From contig NZ_JAGTAR010000005.1 of the NCBI RefSeq assembly GCF_018156225.1, positions 121,225-185,224 on the forward strand: a DNA stretch of 64,000 nucleotides, given 5' to 3'. Numbering within the stretch: the first letter of the stretch is position 1; the number at the start of each line of letters is the position of its first letter. This stretch comes from Carboxylicivirga sediminis (GTDB lineage: Bacteria; Bacteroidota; Bacteroidia; Bacteroidales; Marinilabiliaceae). The notes beneath the pieces are model-generated. The model saw only the letters and a list, made by a program, of their open reading frames with translations. It ran no database searches and was not told where the DNA came from. Below, piece by piece: positions 8,580 to 16,800 of this stretch. Both the position numbers and the translations under genes were made by a program.

Positions 8580-9716
8580 CTAACTTCCCATCAAGGAATT
8601 TCCTAACTTAAACATCGGTAAATACATGGCAATTAGAATAACAGCAACCATCCCGCCAATTAAAATTATTAATAGAGGCTCAAGCATAGAACTCATTAAA
8701 GCGGTCTGGTGGTCTGTGTCTTCACTATATTGCTCATAAAGCCGTTTGAAGATCCCATCCAGTCTATTGGTTTCTTCCCCAACCTTTATAAGCGACACCA
8801 TGCGTGATTCAAAAATGCTAAACCGGGCCATCGAAGCATGAAGTAATTTCCCGTGAAATAGGTCCATTTGAATCTGTTTTAAAGCCACTTCAAATGGATA
8901 TAAGCCCATCATCTTACTTACTAAATCAAGAGCCTGTACTAAAGGAGTTTTTGCACCCGTCATCAGGGCCATACTTTGACAGAAACGTGCCATGTATATT
9001 TTGCGCACCAATGGGCCAAATAGAGGAATATTCAACAATAGTGATGATGAGCCTTTTCGAAACCACTCCTGATTTTTGAAGGTTTTATAGGCGAATGTAA
9101 TACCAGTAATAGTTAGAGGAATTAACAACCAATAATCTCTAAAAGCTTTAGAAACACTAATGACACCCTGCGTTAAGGCCGGTAACTCTGAATCAAAACG
9201 CATAAAGGCATCTGCAAAAAGTGGTACGATAAAATTCATCATAAAAAAAACCGCACCAAAAGCTGTAAAGAATATCAGAATTGGATAGGAAAAAGCACTG
9301 GTCATCTGCTTACGCTGCTTCAAGCGCTTGCGATAGTACTGCGTCAACTCCTTCATCACTTCAATTAAGCGGCCACTCTCCTCGCCTATCCTCAAACTAA
9401 AGAATTCATACACACTGAAATGCTTATTACTTTCTATCGCTCCTGAAAAACTGGCTCCATGAAGTATTTTATCTGCGATAGATTGAAAAAGGTCCTTGAG
9501 TTGTTTATTTGTTTGTTCCTTTATTATTATATCCAGTGAAGCTTTAAAATCAAGACCTGATGTTATCAGAATCACTAACTCTGAATAAAACTCTTCTTTG
9601 CGCTTATCATTAAACACCTTACCCAATGTGATATCTTTCTTCCAGAAAGACACATGATCAGATGTTTGTTTATTCGCCTGTTGTTTCTTTATTTGTGCAA
9701 TATCCAATGCCATCAC
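8580..9716 (-). CDS. Type II secretion / type IV pilus inner-membrane platform protein GspF-like
   Basis: 378 residues with two T2SSF domains (about 45-165 and 240-365). Each has the family pattern: FYSELVILITSGLDFKASLDI then RIGEESGRLIEVM in the first, and FCQSMALMTGAKTPLVQALDL then KVGEETNRLDGIF in the second. Membrane helices lie near residues 145-170, 195-215 and 345-368. GspF/PilC links the cytoplasmic ATPase to pseudopilus assembly. It is the last gene of the leftward block; its start overlaps the preceding pilin stop by four bases (ATGA), so translation is probably coupled. Its ATPase partner is more than 20 kb away at 29659-31086 on the same strand. Confidence 0.92.
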   Translation of the reverse strand: MMALDIAQIKKQQANKQTSDHVSFWKKDITLGKVFNDKRKEEFYSELVILITSGLDFKASLDIIIKEQTNKQLKDLFQSIADKILHGASFSGAIESNKHFSVYEFFSLRIGEESGRLIEVMKELTQYYRKRLKQRKQMTSAFSYPILIFFTAFGAVFFMMNFIVPLFADAFMRFDSELPALTQGVISVSKAFRDYWLLIPLTITGITFAYKTFKNQEWFRKGSSSLLLNIPLFGPLVRKIYMARFCQSMALMTGAKTPLVQALDLVSKMMGLYPFEVALKQIQMDLFHGKLLHASMARFSIFESRMVSLIKVGEETNRLDGIFKRLYEQYSEDTDHQTALMSSMLEPLLIILIGGMVAVILIAMYLPMFKLGNSLMGS

Positions 9717-10195
9717 TTAATCTCATCAAAGGTTATTCCTACGGGATAGTCTTTACTGACACTTATCAGATAGACCATTTCATGATTGATACAATCAAAC
9801 GATATTTGTCCTACCAGTTCACTGCTCTTTTTTGAAGCGATAACCTGCGGTGGACGATGCTGAATGCGAAACGTATCGGCTGCAATGGCACTCTGCCTAA
9901 GCAAATAATCCTTCATAAATGCATATGAAACTACTTCTCCGTTAGAGATACAGTCCAAGGTAGTGCTATAAATCACTTGTTCTGCTTTGTCCATATCCGA
10001 AGCTAAGGCAGTATGCAACAGATTAATTTCTGTTTGAGTATGCCCTACCACTGTGACCGAATGAAAAAGCTGATAATAATACCGAACACCTGCATAAGCA
10101 AAGAGCACTACCAGCCCGGTTAATACCATAGCAATCACAGCCTCCAATACCGTGAAGCCTTTCACACATATATGTCTTAGATGCCTAATCTTCAT
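9713..10195 (-). CDS. Prepilin-type protein, GspJ-like minor pseudopilin
   Basis: 160 residues. A class III prepilin signal, KGFTVLEAVIAM, has cleavage expected after the Gly before Phe and Glu at mature position 5, followed by a hydrophobic helix (about residues 13-35). The soluble part has no recognisable motif; an aromatic-rich RYYYQLF follows the helix, as in GspJ-type proteins. The assignment to J rests on size and order in the operon (I-like pilin before it, F after it), not on a clear family motif. It overlaps the upstream pilin by 11 bases and gspF by four. Confidence 0.75.
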   Translation of the reverse strand: MKIRHLRHICVKGFTVLEAVIAMVLTGLVVLFAYAGVRYYYQLFHSVTVVGHTQTEINLLHTALASDMDKAEQVIYSTTLDCISNGEVVSYAFMKDYLLRQSAIAADTFRIQHRPPQVIASKKSSELVGQISFDCINHEMVYLISVSKDYPVGITFDEIK

Positions 10196-10544
10196 TTACG
10201 GGTATTTCAATATACAGGCGACGACTGGCCAGTAACTTATCCTCACCTTGTGTTGCATTTATCTGTATTAACCAAAGTCCTTTTGCCTCATCCATTAACT
10301 GCGTCTGTTTCGAAACTGTATAAAGCTGTTTTTCAAGGATAAGTGGTTCAGTATTTTTTGTTGTGATTACCTCATTGACCAAATGATTAGTATCATACCA
10401 GGCACGCTGTTTCAACAGCCTGTCGGAACTGGAGAAAACAGTATTAAAAAGCACACCGGATAGAGCAATACTCATCGAAATAATGAAGATAGCCACCACC
10501 ACCTCAATGATGGAGCTTCCTTTTACAGTCATTCGTTTTACCAT
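10185..10544 (-). CDS. Prepilin-type protein, GspI/GspH-like minor pseudopilin
   Basis: 119 residues. The leader MVKRMTVKGSSIIEVVVAIFII is a prepilin signal with Gly-Ser instead of the usual Gly-Phe at the cleavage site and the conserved Glu five residues on, then a long hydrophobic helix. GspI proteins are small and follow this pattern. It overlaps the large K/X-like gene by seven bases. Likely role: tip-complex subunit of the pseudopilus. The exact letter assignment is uncertain. Confidence 0.72.
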   Translation of the reverse strand: MVKRMTVKGSSIIEVVVAIFIISMSIALSGVLFNTVFSSSDRLLKQRAWYDTNHLVNEVITTKNTEPLILEKQLYTVSKQTQLMDEAKGLWLIQINATQGEDKLLASRRLYIEIPVNED

Positions 10545-11836
10545 GTGGCCACCTCCTTATACTTATGAATGTCATTTGTAATACAAAACGATGCATATCC
10601 ATCGGGTAGCTTCCCCTCGTCAATGGAGCAGTCAATCATAAAATTTTCATAAAAGGCTCTGGCCGTCATTTCAACAAAACGGTCACAGTACAAACTGCCA
10701 ATGATTTGCCCTTTAAAATTCACATCGCCATTGACATATACCTTTCCAACCAGACTACTGTTCTTCCCAATGGTTAGTGTGGTCTCCCCTTCCTGAGCTT
10801 GTTCAGAATAACAAACCACACCACCATTAATTTTACAACCACTATGGATGGTTATACTGGCTTTGGGTAATTTACTGAAAACTCCAAGGTAAGAGGGATA
10901 GTTAAGCTGACAGCCTGATTCCACCACAATGCTACCGGAGGCAACTGCCTGCAGTTTTCCCTTAAAGCCACTCTTAAAAACGATTGATTTACCAATTAAT
11001 TGAATATTATTCAAAGCCACGCCCGGCCATACTTCAATGGTATCAGGCGAAAACAAGATGATGTTACTGTTATAAGATCCCTTATCCAACACCATACGTC
11101 CATGCGCCTGAATCAACAGGCTTTTCTCTGTGAATGGCTGATAAACTTTCTGTTTGGTTTTCAAGCTTTGAAAAGGAATAATACTATCTGTAGCGCCACT
11201 TTGTCCGCTAAAATAACGCTGATAATACTCCCGTAATTCATCTTTAATGGCTGGCATTGCCTCTTTACTCAGCTTCAAATGACCATCGTGCAGATATGGT
11301 CCTTCGAAATAGCGTCCTTCAGCATTTCCTTTACGAAGTCCCAATTCCGATAAATAGCAATCTCCATTGATATAGCTGTTACCAACCAGTGATACGTAAC
11401 GCTTCTTATCCGGCATCCAAAGGGCCGCACGTATATTCTCCTGCTCAGCAAGCAATACTGTTTTTTGCTGTACCAACCTGCGCCATTGGGCGCTTGCAGT
11501 TAGTTTTTGAAGAAAGCCCCAGCGGTTCATCACGAGGTTAACAGGTGCCGAACCATCCTCAAACACATCCAGTTCCAGAGTTTTTGTTTTAGACAGTAAT
11601 CCGGGCTGACAGCATACTTTCGTAAGGGCTGAATTTATATTATCAGTCAGCTCTGTGCGCTTATAAAAAAGTGCGTCTTCGTTGAAGGATAGCTGAAAGT
11701 AGGAAATGGTTAATAAGCCAATCATGCTTAAAATCAACATCACAAAGATGGCATAGTACAATGCTCCACCTTTGATTTTTCTGCATGAAAGTTTTATGAA
11801 GACATATAGGTTTTTATGGAGGAGCAAGCGGCTCAT
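10538..11836 (-). CDS. Large pilus-tip-like protein: PilX/GspK-type N-terminus fused to a bactofilin-like beta-helix
   Basis: 432 residues. Near residue 22 KGGALYYAIFVMLILSMIGLL resembles PilX/GspK N-termini, which lack the usual Glu5. The remainder differs from GspK: after an alpha/beta stretch (about 60-250), residues about 270-400 show repeated short beta strands with regularly spaced Gly (GCKINGGVVCYS, NSSLVGKVYVNGDVNFKGQIIG), as in bactofilin or polymer-forming right-handed beta-helices. A tip pilin with a surface beta-helix adhesive domain would fit, but this is inference. It overlaps its neighbours on both sides, so it is embedded in the operon. Confidence 0.6.
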   Translation of the reverse strand: MSRLLLHKNLYVFIKLSCRKIKGGALYYAIFVMLILSMIGLLTISYFQLSFNEDALFYKRTELTDNINSALTKVCCQPGLLSKTKTLELDVFEDGSAPVNLVMNRWGFLQKLTASAQWRRLVQQKTVLLAEQENIRAALWMPDKKRYVSLVGNSYINGDCYLSELGLRKGNAEGRYFEGPYLHDGHLKLSKEAMPAIKDELREYYQRYFSGQSGATDSIIPFQSLKTKQKVYQPFTEKSLLIQAHGRMVLDKGSYNSNIILFSPDTIEVWPGVALNNIQLIGKSIVFKSGFKGKLQAVASGSIVVESGCQLNYPSYLGVFSKLPKASITIHSGCKINGGVVCYSEQAQEGETTLTIGKNSSLVGKVYVNGDVNFKGQIIGSLYCDRFVEMTARAFYENFMIDCSIDEGKLPDGYASFCITNDIHKYKEVATW

Positions 11837-12579
11837 GATTCAGAATCAGCTTGCTTAGTCTCCTTCACTTTCGCACCCTTTTCTTTGCTTTTCTTCTGCC
11901 GCTTCTCTTTCTGTTGGGCTTTGTTAGCTTCCCGTTCAAGCTTCTTCTGTTCTTTATCCTTGAGTCGTTCCTGCTTATTAAGGGCTCGCTGATTCTTCCA
12001 GCGGGTTAGTAAATTTTCCTTTGCTGCCTTACTTTCATCGTACTTTACCAGAGTACCTTCTTTATACTTCGACTTTTCCTGTTTACCATCAGGCAGGTAA
12101 TGAATCACTTCTCCATGCAAGCGCCCTTTTTTGTATTGCTCCTGATGAGTCTGTTTCCCATTGTTAAAAAAATAAGCCACGCCTTCTTTCAGGCCACCCT
12201 TGTAAGTGCATTCAAACGCTTTCAGTCCTTTACTATCCCAGGTTGTCCACAGGCCTTCTTTCAGGCCTTTCTGATAATGCCCTTGTTCAATTAATTGATC
12301 GTTTGAATTAAACACCTTGTAACTCCCGTGTAATAATTGACCGGCATATGCGCCCTGATTGACTTGAATCTTATCAAAGGCATACCAGGCATATAATTTA
12401 TGCTCATCCAGTTCAATCTTATCCGATTTGTTCACCAATATGGATAACTCAATCAAAGTATCCGGTTTATGAATCAACACCGTTCGTTTTTCCGGGATGA
12501 TATCGGCGCTGCTCTGAGCCTGGCTATGTAAGGCTAACAGAAGCAACAAGCAGTATATTAAAAGCTTCTTATAGTCCAT
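11833..12579 (-). CDS. Exported MORN/YwqK-like repeat protein with a long basic coiled tail
   Basis: The start at 12579 (MDYKKLLIYCLLLLLALHSQAQ) gives a clear signal peptide; the frame is open 14 codons further. About 248 residues. Residues about 75-175 are MORN-type repeats (YAGQLLHGSYKVFNSNDQLIEQGHYQKGLKEGLWTTW, read in short units: LLHGSY, GLKEGLW, GLKEGVAYFF, RLHGEVIHY). The tail from about residue 185 is Lys/Glu/Gln-rich and predicted helical. MORN repeats are beta-hairpin modules with no enzymatic role. It overlaps the GspC/PilP-like gene by 11 bases and the K/X-like gene by four, so it is a true operon member; such a protein is unusual in a T2SS set. Confidence 0.65.
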   Translation of the reverse strand: MDYKKLLIYCLLLLLALHSQAQSSADIIPEKRTVLIHKPDTLIELSILVNKSDKIELDEHKLYAWYAFDKIQVNQGAYAGQLLHGSYKVFNSNDQLIEQGHYQKGLKEGLWTTWDSKGLKAFECTYKGGLKEGVAYFFNNGKQTHQEQYKKGRLHGEVIHYLPDGKQEKSKYKEGTLVKYDESKAAKENLLTRWKNQRALNKQERLKDKEQKKLEREANKAQQKEKRQKKSKEKGAKVKETKQADSES

Positions 12580-13045
12580 TTCTTTTAAAATAACGTTTGT
12601 CGTTTTGGTATTCAAGGCCAATCGAATCGGGAGTAATGGCCAATACTTTTACCTGGTCTTTTAGCTCATTCTCACGTACCAGGTATTTTCTACTGGAAAT
12701 CTGCAGAATAGCCATTGTTCTATTCTTGCGTCGGCTTTTAACCGTTCCTTTAAACTCTACCATGGGCCAACGTACCACCCTATTTATTGTGCGTTGTTCG
12801 TTCTTTGGCTCTTGCGGTTGTTCGACAGAAGGCTTTGTTTGATTTTTCAGGAAAGGATCAGAATAATTGTAAGATAATTGCCTGCGAATAGTGTCCTTAC
12901 TTATTTCTTTGTTACTAAGCACCTGATTGGATTGGTATTCAACAGTGCTGTTATTTCCCGAACCTGAAAACACCTTCCAGAAGATGGTACCCCAAACTAC
13001 CACTGCCAATGGAATAAGTATATAAAGTGATTTTTTGTTTTTCAT
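12569..13045 (-). CDS. GspC/PilP-like periplasmic alignment protein
   Basis: 158 residues: a short basic N-terminus, one membrane helix (about 6-24, LYILIPLAVVVWGTIFW), a linker with YSDPFLKN, a Pro/Glu-rich stretch, and a small beta domain (about 90-155: WPMVEFKGTVKSRRKNRTMAILQIS, shown in part). The DPF motif plus a domain of this kind ending in LEYQNDKRYF is the pattern of the PilP/GspC homology region, which binds the secretin from the inner membrane side. First gene of the second T2SS block; about 60 bases upstream is an inverted repeat (13104-13119). Family assignment is from architecture and context. Confidence 0.6.
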   Translation of the reverse strand: MKNKKSLYILIPLAVVVWGTIFWKVFSGSGNNSTVEYQSNQVLSNKEISKDTIRRQLSYNYSDPFLKNQTKPSVEQPQEPKNEQRTINRVVRWPMVEFKGTVKSRRKNRTMAILQISSRKYLVRENELKDQVKVLAITPDSIGLEYQNDKRYFKRNGL

Positions 13046-13103
13046 GTTTCAGTTTAGGTTTCTCAAAGATAAAAAATCTAAGGAATTACCTTATTGTTAG
13101 ATA

Positions 13104-13119
13104 GGTTTAATTTTAAACC
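13104..13119. promoter_or_regulatory. Inverted repeat upstream of the second T2SS block
   Basis: ggtttaa-tt-ttaaacc, a perfect 7+7 palindrome about 60 bases before the GspC/PilP-like start. Could be an operator; no other support. Confidence 0.3.
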
Positions 13120-13189
13120 TTCCTTGACAACATTGAAAGTAATACATCTCTCTAGCTGACTATTTTTCACTATTCAGAAAGCCCTTAAA

Positions 13190-13425
13190 ACGGATCACTA
13201 TCCGTTTGAAAACCGATAAGCATCGGTTTTTATGCAAAACCGCTCGGCGAAGTTTGCAACTTCGTCGAATCTAACGACTAGTCTGTGACTAAAAACATAT
13301 TTGCATTAAAAAGCCACGCTATGGCTAACGTGGCTTTCTATTATTGTTTGCTTAGCAATGTTAGTTGAAAACTAACTTCCAACTCGAACGAAGTCACAGA
13401 CTTCGCTCAGCTCCGGGATATTCGA
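13190..13425. repeat. Hairpin-rich intergenic repeat, copy A (3' end of YD cassette 1)
   Basis: Shares long blocks with copies at 32231-32450 and 32603-32795: cgaagtttgcaacttcg, catatttgcattaaaaagcc, gccacg...cgtggctttctattatt, caatgttagtt, gaagtcacagacttcgctca. Several blocks fold: gaagt..acttc, gccacg..cgtggc, gttagtt..aactaac, gaagtc..gacttc. It lies between the last gene of YD cassette 1 and the second T2SS block, where it may also end transcription. The rest of the 390-base gap 13046-13435 holds no gene. Confidence 0.75.
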
Positions 13426-13435
13426 TTCACATTTA

Positions 13436-13879
13436 CTATTCATTATCAGCTTCTCGAATACCATTAATCTGTAGTTTTATTTTCTCCAAAATTTGCTCTT
13501 TTGAAGTGAAAAATGATAAGAAATTATCTTTAGCATTCAGCATAAAAAAATATTTACGTCTACCTTTAAACCTAATACAAAGAATAAATGGTAGCTTAGT
13601 TACAATCGTAATATCTATAAAATCTGCGAATGCCTCTTTTTTAGTGGTAAATAAATTGGACAGCTTAAAAAATTCACGATTAAATTCAAGCTTGTATAAT
13701 CTAGAATAGATAAAATTAAAGCTTAAGACTAGAGTCATACAAATAATTAAAATAATAAAATTATAGCCATCTTTATCAAAAAAGCAAAAAGGTAACAATA
13801 TTATCAACATGAAAATAGCTATTGCTATCAAGTTAATTTGATAATATTTCACCTTTTCACTACCTATTACCTTGAACAT
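13436..13879 (-). CDS. Small two-helix membrane protein downstream of YD protein 1; candidate immunity protein
   Basis: 147 residues. Two N-terminal membrane segments (about 14-33, INLIAIAIFMLIILLPFCFF, and 38-58, FIILIICMTLVLSFNFIY), then a soluble domain of about 85 residues with alternating strands (KLEFNREFFKLSNLF, ITIVTKLPFILCIRFKGRR), a layout like PH-like/YcxB-type membrane proteins. It starts 16 bases after the stop of the giant YD protein and ends the cassette. In RHS/YD toxin loci the gene directly after the variable C-terminus often encodes the matching immunity protein; that role here is inference from position. Confidence 0.55.
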   Translation of the reverse strand: MFKVIGSEKVKYYQINLIAIAIFMLIILLPFCFFDKDGYNFIILIICMTLVLSFNFIYSRLYKLEFNREFFKLSNLFTTKKEAFADFIDITIVTKLPFILCIRFKGRRKYFFMLNAKDNFLSFFTSKEQILEKIKLQINGIREADNE

Positions 13880-13895
13880 TGGATATCTTTTTAAA

Positions 13896-16800
13896 TTAAA
13901 ATGTAATTCTTAGTCCGCCTTCAATCGTGAAATTAATTAACATACCATACCCGTATGAACCACTTGTTTGTACACCTGTAGATATTGCATTTTTACTCTC
14001 TCCAGTTATCGGATTACTTTCATGACTATAGGATACCTTTCCTGTTAAACCTGGTGTTCCAACTCCAATACCCCCTTCAATTTTATCTTTGCCCGTAAAT
14101 TCTTTTTTATCCAGATCATAAGTGCCAGACCCATTAAGTTCTACGTCAACTCCTTCACCCCCTATACTAAATCCGGAGTTAAGTTCTAATTCACCATTTT
14201 TTGATGCATAGTCGAATTCTCCTGTAGGTCCATTTTTATCGATTCCTCCTGACAACTCCAACAACTCTGCAGACATTAAATTTCCTTTATAACCAGCGCC
14301 TTCAATCTTTACTGCTCCTTGTGCCCCTGCTGTAAGTCTAACATTGCCTTCAACATATGGTGTAACTTCAATATCTTCAACAGTTTCTTTTACCGTTTCA
14401 ACAGCCTGCTTAACTACTGCTTTTGCAAGTTTTGTAGCTACATCTGCAACTACATTTTTAGCTCGCTTAACTATTTCATCAATAGGATTTCTACCATCAG
14501 GATCAATAAATCTCATGGGATTATCAAAAGCGTAATTATAAGGAGAGTGTCTTCGCATTTGTTCAGAAAGTGGATCTAATGTATGCCACCTCCCTAACGA
14601 AGCATCATAGAATCTAGCCCCATAATCGTACCAATCCAATACACTGCCTCCCAGTACATCGTCCTGTAGCTCTTTACCGTTGTAAAGGTACTTGTTGGAG
14701 TTATCCGGGGTTACCGGCATAAACCTGGAACCAAATGCATAGTAGTCCGACTTCTGTAGCAGCTGGGCATTACTGCTGGTTCCATCGCGGCTGAACATGG
14801 CCCGCGTATTGCCCAGGTGGTCCTTCAGGTAATACTCGTAGGTATATTCCGAACTGGCATAGGTAGTGACGCCTTCTTCGTTAAGAATGTAATCCAGGCT
14901 CTTGTCTCCTTTGTAAATATAGTTACCAAAATAGTAATTCACAACCGCACCGTTCTTCTTCTTGGCCAGCTTCTCACCGGCGGCGCTGTAAACATACTCC
15001 AGCCTGTCGCTGCCTTTCTGTACCAATTGGGGTAGGTTCAGCTGGTTGTAGTCAACCGTAAAGCCCCTGCGGCCATCAAGTGTTAAATTCCCGTTTTTAT
15101 CGTATTGATAAGTTGTGCCTCCATTGATGCTCATCAGCTGGTTACCGGTCGCTGCTCCACTGGTATAATTGTAAGTAAAGTTATCTATAAGGCTGCCACT
15201 ATTATCAGTGCGCTGCAGGCTCTGTATGTTGCCATTCAAATCGTAGCTCAGGCCTTTCTCTTCAAAGGCGTTACTGGCGGTCCAGGCGCTGCCATAGGTC
15301 TTGTAGTCCGATGCGGTCAGGCGGTTCAGGGCATCGTAACTGTAGCCATAGCCCTGCCGGCTGCTGCCTTCGGCATTCCAGATGGTGGCCGATATATTGC
15401 CGTTGAACTGTTCCAGGCTATTGTTCAGGCCACTCTCGGTGGTGTGGTACAGCAGGTTCATAGCAAACAGGTCGGCATTGCTGTCGCCCGTGCCATCATT
15501 GGCCAGGTTGGCCGGGTTATTGATGGAGCTTAACCAGCCTCTGATGTTATAGCGGTAATCCACGCTCTGTAGGTAACCCGACATGCCATCCTGCTGATGC
15601 AGCTGCTTGTCCACCAGTTCGCCCAGCTCATTGTAGCTATGCGCGGCCAGCGTTACCAGTCCGTTGCTGCTGTCACCAGCTATCTGCTGCTTAACGGTCA
15701 GCAGTCTCCCGGCATGATCGTAAGCGTAATGTTTATCGGTAGTGGTGGTGACACTGTTAAAGGTCACGGCCTGGCGGGTCTGAAGCGTCTTGCCAACAAA
15801 ATCAAACTGCGTGCTGACCGTTTCTTCGCCTGCCTCATACAAATCCCTCCTCACCTGGATAGGCCGGTATTTGTCGTCGTAATAAGTTGTGACCATTAAT
15901 ATATCTGGCTCGTCAAGCACTTTGGTAGCTGTACCGGTTACCAAACCTTTTACTTTATCATTATAGTTCACATTACCATGCGTATCGCTATAGCCTGAGA
16001 TGTTATTACTGCTTTCATCAAATGCCAATACATAAGGGTAATCATAGTTATCGTAGTAGGTCGCTGTGTGATATACAATACTGCTGGCATCCGTCGACCT
16101 TGGAAATGAAGCATCGTTATACCCCCAGTGTATGGTATTTGTCTTTTCCCGGCTGACATAAAAACTGCGGCCATTAGTATATTCATTATCAACCAGAGTC
16201 TGCATAGTTGCCTGATTATAGGTAGTGCCAAAGGTCACTTCACCGGTTAGCACCGGCCGGTTCAAGGCATCGTACTTGGTAAAAAGCCAGGTGTTAGCGT
16301 TGGTAAATCGCTGCTGCCCATCCTGCGTCAGCACCAGGCGGTCGCGCTTATCATACACCATCCACACCTTATCGGCGCCAGGTATTTTCTTCTCCACCAT
16401 GCGCTTGCGGCCATCGTATTTGTAGATATAGCACCAGGGCTCAATAACGGTAGTATGCGTGTCGGCATAGCTCACTACCGTGCTGTTTTTGCCTATCAGC
16501 TTTGAGGCTTCGGGGGGCAGCACGTAACGCAACAGGCCATAATCATCGTACACATAGTAAGTTTCAACGGCTGTTTCACTACCGACCGTTCCCACATAAC
16601 TGCGTTTTAACACCACCTGTCCCAGCTTGTCCTTGTACTCCTCGGTGGTGTGGAGCTTGCCCCTGGCCGAGGTCCAGTTCTCATCCTTTGTAACAGTTTT
16701 ATACAGCTGGTTGGCCGCGTAAAAGTCTTTTTTAATCACGGCATTGCTGCCCACTTCAAAGAGCAGCACCCCAGTGGCTGCATCAGCAGTGTTGGTGCCA

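Noticed and set aside
13436..13879. Direct homology between the two putative immunity proteins
   Set aside because: Topologies and sequences differ: two N-terminal helices in one, helices at both ends in the other.
15105..15533. Long frame opposite YD protein 1 (also 16650-17174)
   Set aside because: Shadow frames of a repetitive, GC-richer coding region on the other strand; no family resemblance.
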